From Leucaena leucocephala (lineage: Eukaryota > Streptophyta > Magnoliopsida > Fabales > Fabaceae): a DNA stretch of 64,000 nucleotides. The stretch covers positions 9,110,861-9,174,860 of the forward strand of contig CM073534.1 in the NCBI GenBank assembly GCA_037074615.1, written 5' to 3'. The stretch's first letter is position 1; every line of letters starts with the position of its first letter. The position numbers and the translations under genes were made by a program. This document shows, piece after piece, positions 13,498-26,061 of this stretch. The notes under the pieces are model-generated. The model had not been told where the DNA came from. It worked only from the letters and a program-made list of their open reading frames with translations, and did no database searches.

Positions 13498-16071
13498 TAA
13501 CTTGACTTGGATCATCTTATTTAACATTGAGAATGTGATCCAACTTACAAGTTTTGTAGGATTGGTTGAAAAAAATATTTTAAAATAAGTTACCATCTCA
13601 GACTTGCCAAAAAGTAGGTGAGTCAAATATAGAAGTCAATGGGTTGACTAAGTTAGGACTATAGTTTATAAGTTCTAAGTCTTGAGTCTCTTTAGAAGAT
13701 TTTATCTAGTGATTTAGGTCAATTTTCTTAGTTTTTTTTCCCTTTTGTTTTTAGTTTGCAGTGTATAATAATAATAAAAGCATTATAATTCCAAGCCTTC
13801 ACCAAAATAGAGTCACTTAAGTGTTCCATCTATTGCAATCCACACAAGTACATAAAGGAACATATGTTATAGGCTTAATAATTTTAATTCACTAAAACCA
13901 AATTTCTTAATTACAAGATTTACTAAATAAATAATTAATGCAATTCGCATATTAATAATTTTATAAAATTATTTGAGCAAATGCTCCATAAGGTAACTTA
14001 ATGTATTTGAAATGTATTTGAGACTACAAAGAATACACGGTTGCTTACGTTCACAACAAAGCTTATTAGAGTTTGTGTCAATAAACATGACATTTATTCA
14101 ATATAACACACACACACACACACACACATATATAAATAATATAAAATATAAAAAAATATAGAAAGTCACAAGTTAAAAACAATACTATCTTAACTATTTA
14201 ATATAATAGCTATTTAATTTTTTTTAAATAAATTAAAAAAAATTAAAAAAATTAATTATAATTAATATAAGATATAATTAATTAATTTAGATAAATTATA
14301 GAATATATAATATAGTTCTATAATATAGTTTAGTTGTTGAATTTAGTTATAATTAATTAATTAATTTAATATAAAAAATAAATAAATTATAATATAAAAT
14401 ATAAAATATAAAAGAAATATTATATAGTCTATAAATTATAAATAAAAAATAATTTATTTAAAAATTATGCGTGATATCACTATAATTCATGGAAATAATT
14501 TACATGGAATAATGGAATTCAAATGACAAAACAAAAACTTGTTGGGACTTGTGTCCATGAAATGACCTTTGGAGGAGTAGGGTGATTGACTGGTGAGCCA
14601 CTTGGCATTAAATATGAATGAGTAGACAGACAGACAGACAGAGATATGATGATCTTCTTGAGGCTGGCGAAGGACACAAGTCCCATCCTTTTAACCCATA
14701 ACATCCCGTGTTGTCTCTTTTTTTATCCCTTTTTAAATTTTTTGTAAAGATAACATTTTTTTCTTTAAATATATATATATATATATTTCTATTATAAATA
14801 ATTATATTTATGATATTCTCATATATTAAATATATATACTTTTTAACTAACATTTAAACGTCAATATTATATTATAGAAGATTAATTTTTTATATTATAA
14901 CTAATTCTAGTTGATTAGAGATAATACTTAATATTAATATAATTAAATTAAATTTGAGTCAAATTTAAAATATTATATTTAAGTGGTTAAAATTTCTTTC
15001 GCTCAGTCCATGATTGTTGGTTCTTTCGTTTTTTATTATAAAGTATTTATTAAAAGAGATAAATGATTTTTTTATATAATTATCTAACTATATCAAATCT
15101 AAATATTAGTGGGTTAATTGAGAATAATTTTCTCAATATATATGCATTTATATAGATTTAAATTGAAATATTATATTTAAACAATTAAAGTATCTTCCAT
15201 TTAGACTAACAAAAATAGTAAAATGATCTTTATTATAAATTCACTTTATATGTTATTAATTAAGTTGTTTGTTAGAGATAACACATTAATAATAATCTCC
15301 TTTCTTCCGTCTTTATTACGAGGTATCTTTTTAAAAGAGATAAAATAATTTTTATTATCAATTGAAAGATGATGTAATACAAAAATAAAAAAAATTCATT
15401 TAAATATGATAACATAGAAAAAATTAAAAATTTATTCTATTTTAATATAAAATTAACAATTTAACTATATTTTTTATTATTATATAAAAATAGTCAAATT
15501 AGTCTTATAATAGAGACTAAATAGAATATCAATTTAATTATATTTAAAATTAAAATATTTCAAAATTTCATAAAAGGCCAAACCCAAAGCCTGTTAATAT
15601 TTTTTGAAAAATGATAATGAAATTACTTAATTACCCTTTGCTTAAAAATATTTCATATTAAAAACTTCCCTAAGGGCAGGGTCATCATTTCGTATGAATA
15701 TCTATTTCTCCCTGAAGACCTTAGTCCTTAACATAATTGTAGGGATTTTTGCCTAATTAATTTTTCATTCAGGAATGTTTTACCAATTGTCTCCAATAAT
15801 AAGTTTAATTGTCAACATAATAAAATCAAATATATGAATTTTTTAATGAAATAACACCATATTATTATATAATAGCCTGAAAATATATTAAAATTTTTTA
15901 GAATGCCAATTGTTTTTAAAAAATATTTAGCCTTTTATTTGTCATGTCCAAAACCCGTCAAATTTTCTAAAAATTATTCTAGTTTCTTGACTTAATATCA
16001 TATTCTGATTCAATGATAGTTTAACTCTGATTCAACCCCTCTTAACTATAAAAATGGTTTTCTAGTTCAAA
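13498..16071. other. Gene-free AT-rich interval with microsatellites
   Basis: No gene recognised. It holds a (CA)n run at about 14106-14129, a (GACA)n run at about 14625-14641, an (AT)n run near 14770-14785 and long A+T stretches. The open frames at 14519-14853 are low-complexity and not credible. Confidence 0.6.
14543..14685. repeat. 14-bp perfect inverted repeat with 115-bp loop
   Basis: tgggacttgtgtcc at 14543-14556 is the exact reverse complement of ggacacaagtccca at 14672-14685. The pairing does not extend beyond 14 bp, so a miRNA-type precursor is unlikely; it may be the relic ends of a small element. Confidence 0.6.
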
Positions 16072-16079
16072 CTAGTTAT

Positions 16080-16530
16080 TAGCAATAGTCATTACCATAC
16101 GGTCCGGTTCTTTAATTATTGCTTTTAGTGTCATTTTCCTTGTATGGATCTTTTTATGTGATCTTGTATCAAAAAGGAAAAGGAAAAGGAAAAGGACAAG
16201 AGATGAGAGAGAGAAAAAGGTGAAATGGTGGCAATGGAAGAAAAGGGGAGAGTGGGGGGTGTTTTGTTGTATATGTTGGTCTGCTGTATTTTGGGGTATG
16301 GTCGGTAGCATCCACAGAAAACGAGGATGTGAGTGAATGTGAGGCCCGTGACGGAGATTTGGAACTTGTGAGCCGTGTCGTTGCCAATCACGAGCACGCC
16401 ATGTTTTGCCTTTGGTCCCACCCCGGACCACCGCTCTTATATATGCATTATATTCCCCCGTAGCTTCATTTCCTTCCTACAAATAGAGAGCTACTTACTT
16501 AGCATTAGCATTATTAGAGTAAGCACTGCA
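16080..16530. other. GC-richer, purine-biased island with no recognised gene
   Basis: The plus strand has an (aaaagg)n purine run (about 16170-16200), then a less AT-rich stretch to about 16440, then ttatatatgcat at about 16438, which resembles a TATA box, and a pyrimidine-rich leader-like sequence. Overlapping minus frames of 72-119 aa exist, but none shows a domain. It may be a promoter remnant or a decayed gene. Confidence 0.3.
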
Positions 16531-16555
16531 CTTTAAGAAACACTCATAAAAATAT

Positions 16556-16730
16556 ATTTTTTTAGTTGCTCACCCGGTTCATCAGAATTTTACCCTGACT
16601 ATATCCGGATTTGACCCGCGTCGCGTACCTGACTATGGTGGGTGAGTCTCCTAATGAAGATTTTCTGCATACACCAAGGCTCAAACTCGAGATCTCATTT
16701 AAGCGATACCGAACTGTTTATCACTCTTAT
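16556..16730 (-). mobile_element. SINE family A, copy 3
   Basis: Reverse-oriented, well-preserved copy. Its own-strand 3' end reads gaaccgggtgagcaactaaa followed by more A. Flanks are a 15-bp target-site duplication with one mismatch, ca(c/t)tcataaaaatat (16541-16555 and 16731-16745). B-box-like ctcgagtttgagcc is present. Confidence 0.88.
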
Positions 16731-16828
16731 CATTCATAAAAATATTGATATATGCTGTTTAGTACTAAAGACTGAGGGACTGGTACTAGAATTGTGCTTA
16801 GGAAAGCGTTTGAGCCCAAATTAAGGGC

Positions 16829-17462
16829 GTGTTTAGATCAACAGTAGAAAAGTGGCATTTTTTTAACCTAATTTTTATAAAAGTCAAATTAGGTAAAAGT
16901 CATAGAATATAATATAATTTATGTTTATATTGATTTTTATAAAAAATATTAATTTAACAAAAAATTATTTGAATGAAGGCTCAAAATAGGGAAGTCGAAA
17001 ACTAGAAGCTACAAAAAATAGCTTCATCTTGGAAGTTCATTTAGACGTAAAAGACAAGTTGCAAAAATAATAAACCTAACATTAATATTAGTCAAAAAAA
17101 AAAAAAACTTATACCAGTTGAAAAGTCAGTTTTAGCACGAAATATTCTCCCAAACACATCCTAACCTCTCAACCGGCATAAGTTCCCTTTTCCCTAATAT
17201 TGATGTTTGGATTTATTGTTTTTCTAACCAGACTTAGATCCAAATGGATGAAGTTACTTTTTGTAACTTTTAGCTTTTTTATTTTTGACTTCTTTTTCCT
17301 TTTATTTTAAGTCTTCATTTAAATAAGTTTTTTTTTTCAAACTAATTTTTTTAAAAAAAGCTAATTTATATATATAAATCATATTATATTATTTAACTTT
17401 TACCCAATCTCACTTCTACAAAACTCAGATTGTTGCAAAAAAACAGGTTACTTCTCAAACGG
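16829..17462. mobile_element. Foldback/MITE-like element, about 630 bp
   Basis: Left arm 16829-17050 pairs with right arm 17215-17462. For example gaagtcgaaaactagaagc and aaaaatagcttcatc on the left correspond to aagtcaaaaataaaaaagc and aaaaagtaacttcatc on the complement of the right. The outer parts also match (ggtaaaagtc against ggtaaaagtt). The inner segment has acaaacacatcc-like motifs of plant MITE ends. No ORF and no clear target duplication. Confidence 0.7.
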
Positions 17463-19535
17463 TAGTCTATGCACGCCCCCATATACTTTGTGATGTTTGA
17501 AATCAGTAATATTAAGACTACACAGTACTACTTTTCATGATATTACACGTTATCCCCTTGGTATTAAAAAATCAATTATGGGATTGAACTTTTTTGGACC
17601 AAATCGTCCCTATAATATTTCACATATTCCTATCTACTCCCTCTGTCTTCCCGTGGTCGTCCAATCTAGCTGCTGCCCCTATCATCCCACCTTCACTAAC
17701 TGAATCGTGACTCATCCTCACTGCTTTGTCACCCTCATTCGTGTTTGGCATTTTAAGAAGCACTTATACCTCATGCCAATGAAGCAGAAGTAGTTCATAC
17801 AGCGGCATTTTCTTTAAATGAAGATGTAATGGAAGGAGCCCTTAAGAGAGGTTTTACACGGCTCCCATGCAAGGTGGTCACATTCAAAGACAAATGGATA
17901 AGTTGCCCTCTTTTTTTTTGGCCAAAAAAGTACACAGCTGTATATCTAAAAGTGAAATTTGAAGAATATGCTTAATCTTCGAAGATAATACCATTTTTAT
18001 AATTTTTTTATTTATTATAAATGATTATTAATTTAGTAAACTCATCTCGTATTAACTTCTTCCAGCAAAAAAAAAAAAAAATGGAACTCCAAGGTCGCAA
18101 CTTACAAGATGTAGAAAGTTGCGTTGGAATGCAAAAGTTTATAATTAATAATTTAATATTATTCACACAAAATTCTTTATTATGTATATGTTTATTTATA
18201 TATTTATATTTCCTTCGCTTTAATTTAAGTATAAGATATTTTTTCAGAAATATCTTCACTTATTTGATGATAATTCTAAAAAATTAACTGATGGTAGCTT
18301 ATTAATGAGATATTAACTCTCCTTTTAACTGAGCTAATTGTTTGTTTGGTCCTATTAATTTTGGTAGAAATTATGAATTACTCTTAAAAGTAACACTGTA
18401 AAATGTCTTTATATATATTATGGATAAAATGTCTTATATATTTTTTATTCATCCATCGATATCTGGTACTATTAGTAATCGACTAGTCCGGTATATTGAA
18501 ATATAAGATTTCATTGAACAAATATAATATTTAAAATTTTAAATAAAGGAGAGTATATTTATGCATGTCTCTTTGGAGCATAATGTAAAGTCTATAAATT
18601 TCGTAAAAAAAAAAAGAAAAAAAAAAGAAAAAGAAAAGAAAAGTTCATGAAAACTTGAATAGAATAATTCATTTTAGACTACGTGAAAAGCATATGCATA
18701 CAATCAACTTGGTGAGAAAATGTAGAATCATTTATGTCCTTCCCTTGTTGATAAAAAAATATGTTAAGAAAAATATCTTTGATTAGGCATAACAATATTC
18801 AAATTTAGTTAAATAATACCGAATATTAAATGATTCTACTTAAATAAACAAATTTTTTAGTAAAAATTAAAAATAATAAAATAATTTAATTTTTTTAATA
18901 CTGATTATCATAAAAAAAATACCATCTCAGAATAAACCAAACATAAGAAATGAAAAGGGAATCAATTTTGAATTTGATAGATTCCCATTAATATAATTAA
19001 TTAATTTCCCTAGGTATAGGTTAATTAATTAGCTCAGCAACATGCAGTAAGACACAGGACAACTACTAATTTTAAATATTTTAAAACCCTAAAGAAATTT
19101 GATAAAAAAAATGGTAAAACTTGTCATTTTGCAGAGACATTATTGGTCACATATATTTTTCTTCAACAATGCAAAAAAATAATTATTAGTAACTTATAAC
19201 AAGGAATCTTGCAACTTCCACACTGTCCATTAACGTTTATAGGAAAAATTATTTATAGGTATCATGTTTCCAAAAAGTTTATATTTGCAATTCAAATTTT
19301 ACCATCTATATTTACAAGTTAAACCTGTAAAAAGTTGATTTTTTTTTAGACTTCTCTATATTTAATTATTTTTATTATTTCTTAACTATTTTTTATATAT
19401 AAGGGAAGAAACTCACGTACTATCATATTCATAAAGAGTCATTAAATCAGAAGATCGTGACATTTCAATTTTTATTTTATTTTTTTGCCAATATTATTTT
19501 TTTTATCTAAGACTTATGGATAATTTTCCATGTTA
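17463..19535. other. Gene-free AT-rich interval
   Basis: No gene recognised. It contains an A/G run at about 18605-18643 and open frames of 68-88 aa at 17497-18287 that are AT-driven and lack any recognised domain. Confidence 0.6.
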
Positions 19536-19550
19536 ATATCTTTTGGTCAT

Positions 19551-19771
19551 TTAGAGTGTGCTCAAATTTTGGGGAATACTATTTTATTATAGTTACAGTC
19601 GCGACGTTTGAGGAGGCATCCTAATTCTTGGATACTTAGATTTATGCTTGAGGGTAATAGACGGCTCGCTCTACCCGACATTAGTATCACCTAAGGGAAG
19701 GAAGATTTCACCCTACCTTTAAATCGTGGGTGAACTCAACTTCTTTCTAAAAATTTTTGTATAAAAAAAAT
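19551..19771 (+). mobile_element. SINE-like family B, copy 1
   Basis: About 220 bp ending ttttgtat-A(n). It contains gcatcctaattcttggatac, cgacattagtatcacctaag, gatttcaccctacc and gtgggtgaactcaac. Flanking direct repeats atatctt(tt/cc)ggtcat (19536-19550 and 19772-19786, 13 of 15 identical) indicate retroposition. It shares its body with copies at about 42440 and 52440. Pol III boxes are not obvious, so the head type is unknown. Confidence 0.78.
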
Positions 19772-20639
19772 ATATCTTCCGGTCATAGTAGCAGCAAAAT
19801 CAATGCTTCATCCCATGCAAAATTACACTCGGGAACCAGGTTTTATGAATTTTAGAAAAAAACTTATTTAAAACTAATATTTTTCAAGAACTAAAATCAT
19901 AAGTAAATTATAAGTATATGACATCTATTCTTAACTTTTTTTTTCCTTAAAAATATATATAGTTCTGATAGTATGTTTCTTAAAACTTAATAGAAATTTC
20001 TTTAAATCAAATTATGTCAGTATGCCTCATAAAATTTGGTAGTTATAAATAAAAATAATTACAAATTTGGGATCATTTAATATAAAATTTTCATAATATA
20101 GGTTGTTAAATGTAATTTGTGACTAATAAATAGTTAAGGATACGATTTCAATTTTTATATATAAATCACTCATTCTGATCTATTAATTCTATTTCTTTAA
20201 CATATTCAAAATGGTCTTTGTTTTGTTTTTCTAACTCATTATTTTTTGAAATGCGTAATTAAAAATATTATTACCATGATTTATGTATTAAAATAAAAAT
20301 ATAAAAAAGGTCCCAATTTACCACAGTAGTGGTTTTGATTTTAATAAGGAGAGAATCTATATTCACATGTTATTTCCCTAAAAACAATAAAGATTATTCC
20401 TTAAAAAACTCTGTCACTCCTCTTGAATAATCATAAAAGTACAAAAAAGCTTCACAAGGAAATAGTATTAATCATACGCAGACAAGATAACACTCTTATT
20501 GCAAATAATGTAATTTTATATTAATTTCACTTGTCCTCACATCACAAACAGCGATACTAAATCATTATACCTATGAAAAGACGACATATCTACAGCTTTT
20601 GACAAAAAAAAAACTCATATGGAACAAAAACGTTTTGAA

Positions 20640-21300
20640 CAGTTTGAAAAAGAACTTTTAAAGAATTATTTATAAAAAAATAATTTTTAATAAATAAATA
20701 TTTAGATAAATATTTCTAAAATAATTTTTATAATTGATATTTATTAAAAATAATATAAGATAAACAAATTTCATCATTTATTTATTTTACTATTCAACGA
20801 GCATTCTATAGTGAATAGTGACAATAGCAACCATTAACGACAATAATGGAGGCTTCAATGACGATGACGGAGGTTTCAACAATATATTCCTCTTTGTCCG
20901 TTTCATCTTCTTCTTTCTCTTCATCTATTGCAAGCATCTTCTCAGTCCAGAAGTAATAATGACAATCTACCTAAAAGTGACATCTCCTTAATCCATTGCA
21001 ATAACGATGACTACCTAGAAATAATAATGAGATGAAGAGAAGTAACATAGCAAAAAAAAAAAGAGAGAGGAGAGAGGAGATAAGAGGAGAGATAAAAGAT
21101 GATAGATGAGAGAAAATAGGAAAAATGGAGATAAAATAATAATTGGATAGTTTATAAATTTTTTTACTATTTTAGAAGTTATTTCTAATAACTTATAAAA
21201 AATTATAGTTTTAAAATATAGTTTGGTTTAAAAATATTTTTAGATAAATATAATTATTTATTTTAATTTTTTTTAAATTAAAATTTAGGCAAAAAGAACC
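20640..21300. repeat. Dispersed repeat with purine-rich core, copy 1
   Basis: An AT-rich head, a (gagaga) purine core at about 21059-21125, then the diagnostic stretch aataattggatagtttataa, actattttagaagttatt and aataacttataaaaaattat. The same order recurs at about 49000-49480 and 49720-50150. Probably a non-autonomous DNA element; its ends are not defined. Confidence 0.55.
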
Positions 21301-21319
21301 TATAAAACTATGGGTCACA

Positions 21320-22868
21320 TTGCATCCAAACAAGCACTATTTTTTTCCAATTATTTTGCCCTACAATGTTTCTAGGCAAGCTTTTACTGGATTTATAATA
21401 GAAGAGCTCCTTTAACTTCCGATATGATCAATTTGAAACTTTTTTACGTTAATAAAAGAAGGATTGATCATAATCAATTTTCTGTTTCCTCAAACAATGT
21501 CATTTAAAGGGACGTGATCGCTTTGCTCAAATTGTTCTCCGAAGTTTCCGTTTCCACCAGCTCTTCCCCCTTTTGTTTGAAAATGTTTTTAATCTTTTCC
21601 CCCCTATCCTCCTATTTATAGCACTAAGTAATGTACTCGTTTCATCTACCTTGTAAGCAGTGTATAATCCCTAGTGTAAAAAAAAATATAGAAGGGTGTT
21701 TTATATTTTGAAACAAATTAAAGTTTCATTTAATTGTGTTATAATCACAGTATTAAAATCCAACTCGAATAGTCTAGTTAGGTTAGTAAGTCAATTAATC
21801 AGTCATTTAATTAATCTAGTTAAAAATTTTAAGCCAGTGGATTAGGTTGTATTGGATTTTATTTATATATATTTGTTCTCTTTTTATTAAGTCACGTCAT
21901 TTTAAATAAAAAATAGTTGTCTTTGAAATTTGTACTTTAATAATCGTGTTTTGTATTGTTATACGTGATTTATGTAAAAACATTTTATTTACTTATAAAT
22001 TAATATAATTTTTATTTAAATATTATTTTTTAAGGATTATATAGGAATATTTTTATATATATATAAGTCACTTGTACCACATTCTTGCATATAAAAAATA
22101 CATTAAATTGATCAAATTTTTAATATTATCTTTATTAAAAAAATGTATTGAAAAAATTCATTAATTACCCTACAAATTTTTTATACTCAATAGGGGTAAA
22201 ATTAAAAAAAAATATCATTAATTACTTACCATTTACTTATATTTAGGAACAAATTTTTCTTCTACAAATAACTTATAATTCATTAATTTAATTTATTTAA
22301 TATATTTAAATTAATTAATTTTTATATTAAAGATCGAAATATATTGACTTTGATTCAACACTAATTAGACCTTAAACTACTCTTCAAACCGGTTTAATGA
22401 CCAATCCAGTAGTACCTAGTAATTGAGATTTGAGTGAGTATATTGGTTAATGCTAAAATTGCCATGTATTAGTATTTAGTACAAGTATGAAATACATCAG
22501 AGAAAACGAAGGAACGAGGAAGAAAGGTTAGAGACTCCACAAAACTGGCGTTTTTGCAAGTTATAGACATTGTGAAGCGGTGCGATTTTGTCACTAGATG
22601 AGCAGTGTTTGTTTGGTCCAAAATTCAATCTTCACGGACTTCATTTCATTTCATTTCCATCCATTCCCATGTCTTCGCCATTTTCTAATCTCTCACCACT
22701 TTCGTTAATATTCCTCTCTCTCACCCCCACGTGAAGAACACCCATCTCTTTCCCTGCTAGATTTTCCATCAAAGTTTTTTCTCTCACCATGCTTTCCCGG
22801 AAAATCCCATTCTGTTAACTACCAGAAAGAGGAAGAAGAGTAAGAAGAAGAAGAAAAAGACGACGACG
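21320..22868. other. Upstream region of the receptor kinase gene
   Basis: No other gene seen. 21740-22410 has weakly inverted ends with catttaattaatc-like and aaccggtttaatgaccaa motifs, suggesting an old MITE. From about 22680 the sequence becomes CT-rich and then GA-rich (gaagaagaagaaaaagacg just before the ATG), as in a plant 5' leader. The transcription start cannot be fixed. Confidence 0.4.
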
Positions 22869-25800
22869 ATGAGCTTTCAGTTTCTCCGTTCACAGTTATT
22901 ATGTCTGCTAGTTTCAGTTTCTTGTTTGCTTATTATTGCTTGTTTGGGAGACAATGCCGACATAGCTGCACAATTGAACGATGATGTTCTTGGTCTTATA
23001 GTGTTTAAATCCGACCTTAATGACCCTTCTGGTCATCTTGCTTCATGGAATGAGGATGATTTAAATGCTTGCTCGTGGCGGTTCGTGCAGTGTAATCCGT
23101 CTACCGGCAGAGTTTCAGGTGTCTCACTCGACGCATTAGGCTTATCTGGGAAAATAGGAAGAGGTCTTGAGAAGTTGCAGTATCTTAAGGTATTGTCACT
23201 GTCTCATAACGACATAACTGGAAGTATTAGTCCATTGCTTTCGCTTTCAAACACTCTTCAAAGCTTAAACCTCAGTCACAACAGCTTATCTGGTTCTATT
23301 CCAAGTTCATTTGTGAATATGGCTTCAATGAAATCTCTTGATTTATCAGAGAATTCATTCTCAGGACAAGTTCCAGAAAGCTTGTTCGAGAACTGTTTTT
23401 CCCTTCACCATCTTTCTCTGTCTAGGAACATGTTTGAAGGATCAATTCCTAATACAATCTCAAGATGTTCCTTATTGAACAGCCTCGATCTTTCAAAAAA
23501 TCGGTTCGGTGGTAGCGTGGACTTCAATGGGATTTGGTCTTTGACAAGGCTTAGAACTCTGGATCTGTCAAATAATGCCTTATCTGGAAATTTGCCTCCT
23601 GGAATATCAGCCATACATAACTTGAAAGAGATGAAACTACAAAGTAATCACTTTTCAGGACCATTACCTTCTGATATTGGATTCTGCTTGCATTTGAATA
23701 CGTTGGATTTTAGTGATAATCTATTCAATGAAGCACTTCCAGAATCGATTGGGAGACTTCAATTTTTGACCTTTTTCAAGGCATCAAATAATTTGTTAAC
23801 CAAGGAAATCCCTCAATGGATTGGTAACATGGCAATTTTAGAATACCTTGATCTCTCAGGCAATCAGTTATCCGGGAACATCCCGGATTCAATCGGCGAT
23901 TTGAGATCGCTGAGTTATCTCGGTCTTTCGAACAACAAGCTCGAGGGAAACATTCCATCATCATTGGTTTCATGTACTAAGTTATCATCAATTCATCTTA
24001 GAGGTAATGGTTTAAATGGTAACATACCAGAGGGACTGTTTGGCTTGGAATCATTAGAGGAAATAGACCTGTCCCATAATTTTCTAAAGGGTGAAATCCC
24101 AGAAGAAATGATTCATTCTTCTAAACTAAAATATTTGAATATATCTTGGAATGATTTTCACTCCCAAATGCCTCCAGAATTGGGTATGCTTCAGAATCTG
24201 ACAGTTTTAGATCTTCAGAGCAATTCACTATATGGTTCTATTCCAGAGGATTTATGTGATTCAGGAAATTTGGCTATTCTTCAACTCGATGGAAACTCAT
24301 TGAATGGTCCTATCCCAGATGAGATTGGAAATTGTTCATCTCTTTTCTTGCTGTAAGTTTATCAAATTCTCAAGTACTTAATATCGTTTTTGTTTTCTGC
24401 ATATGTTTCTGAACAGTCAACTAAACAAGTTTGTTCTTTAAACATCACATGAACATCAAGAGTACGGTTAGAATTAACATGTTAAATCTATCCCAATAAT
24501 GTGATGCAACAACTGGTTTAGCGTGAAAGTATTGTGTATTAAACTGATATTTTTGACTTTGTTTCCTTAAAACTTGTGCAGGAGCTTGTGTCACAATAAC
24601 TTGAGTGGATCAATTCCAAAGTCCATGTCAAAGCTTAAAGAGCTCAAAGTTCTGAAATTGGAATTCAATGAACTGAGTGGAGAGATACCACAGGAGCTTG
24701 GATTGCTGCAGAATCTTCTTTCTTTGAATATATCATACAACAGGTTCACAGGAAGGCTTCCTAGTGGCAGCATATTTCAAAACTTAGACAAAAGTTCCCT
24801 AGAAGGAAACTTAGGTCTTTGTTCACCCTTATTGAAAGGTCCATGTAAGATGAATGTGCCAAAGCCACTGGTTCTTGACCCAAATGCTTATAGCAACCAA
24901 ATGGGTACGCCAAGAAATGAATCATCCCCGAGTACGCCGAGCATCATGCATCGCCACCGGTTCCTGAGTGTTTCTGTTATTGTTGCAATTTCTGCAGCTT
25001 TCGTGATTATATTGGGTGTGATTGCTATTAGCCTTTTGAATGTTTCTGTGAGGAGAAGGCTGGCATTTGTTGATAATGCTTTGGAAAGCATGTGTTCGAG
25101 CTCTTCAAAATCAGGAAGTCCGCCCACAGGAAAGCTCATTCTGTTCGATTCGGGCCGGTCCTCACTCGATTCGATCAGCAACCCAGAAAACTTGCTGAAC
25201 AAGGCATCCGAAATAGGAGACGGAGTGTTTGGAACTGTTTACAAGGCTCCTTTGGGATCACAAGGAAGAATGGTGACAATCAAGAGACTTGTCACTTCAA
25301 ACATAGTCCATTACCCTGAAGACTTTGATAGGGAAGTAAGAATCTTAGGGAAAGCAAGGCACCCTAATCTAATAGCATTGGAAGGATACTATTGGACTCC
25401 TCAACTGCAACTTTTGGTCACAGAATATGCACCAAATGGTAGCTTGCAATCCAAGCTTCACGACCGGCTTCCTTCATCTCCACCTCTTTCATGGCCTAAT
25501 AGGTTCAAAATTTTGCTTGGAACAGCAAAAGGGCTCGCTCACTTACACCATTCATTCCGCCCACCAATCATTCACTATGACCTGAAGCCAAGCAACATTC
25601 TACTTGACGAGAACTTCAATGCGAAGATATCAGATTTCGGGCTGGCCAGGCTTCTGACAAAGCTAGACAGGCACGTGATGAGCAATAGGTTTCAGAGCGC
25701 ATTAGGATATGCAGCACCAGAATTGGCATGCCAGAGCTTGAGGGTGAATGAGAAGTGCGATATCTACGGCTACGGGGTGATGATTCTCGAGCTCGTGACT

Positions 25801-26061
25801 GGAAGGAGACCGGTCGAATACGGAGAAGACAACGTTGTGATCCTAAAAGACCATGTCCGGGTGATGCTTGAGCAAGGAAATGTGTTGGAATGTGTGGATC
25901 CAAACATGAGTGAGTATCCAGAAGATGAAGTTCTCCCAGTTCTGAAACTTGCATTGGTATGCACCTCACAGATTCCTTCAAGCAGACCTTCAATGGCAGA
26001 AGTAGTTCAAATTCTGCAAGTTATCAAAACTCCTGTTCCTCACAGAATGGAAATGTTTTAG
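22869..26061 (+). CDS. LRR receptor-like protein kinase, At3g28040 type (2 exons)
   Basis: Seen: exon 1 22869-24352, GT-AG intron, exon 2 24582-26061, total 987 aa. A hydrophobic signal peptide covers residues 1 to about 27, then an LRR N-terminal cap with a Cys pair (ACSW...CNP) and about 20 leucine-rich repeats to about residue 570. One membrane span lies at about 622-648. In the kinase domain the glycine loop is IGDGVFGTVYK (706-716), ATP-binding Lys about 729, catalytic motif HYDLKPSN (Asp about 828), DFG Asp about 846 and APE Glu about 875. Known: LRR-RLK subfamily VII-type plasma-membrane receptors; At3g28040 is often labelled 'probably inactive'. Here Lys, catalytic Asp and DFG are all present, but HRD reads HYD, so it is a non-RD kinase. 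Ligand unknown. A CTT run and pyrimidine-rich 3' sequence follow. Confidence 0.93.

Noticed and set aside
14543..14685. miRNA precursor from the 14-bp inverted repeat
   Set aside because: Pairing stops at 14 bp and the loop is long; no known mature miRNA sequence recognised.
16072..16431. Overlapping minus-strand frames of 72-119 aa
   Set aside because: Three frames are open at once over a purine-biased strand, giving Ser/Phe/Pro/Leu-rich low-complexity peptides; no domain recognised.
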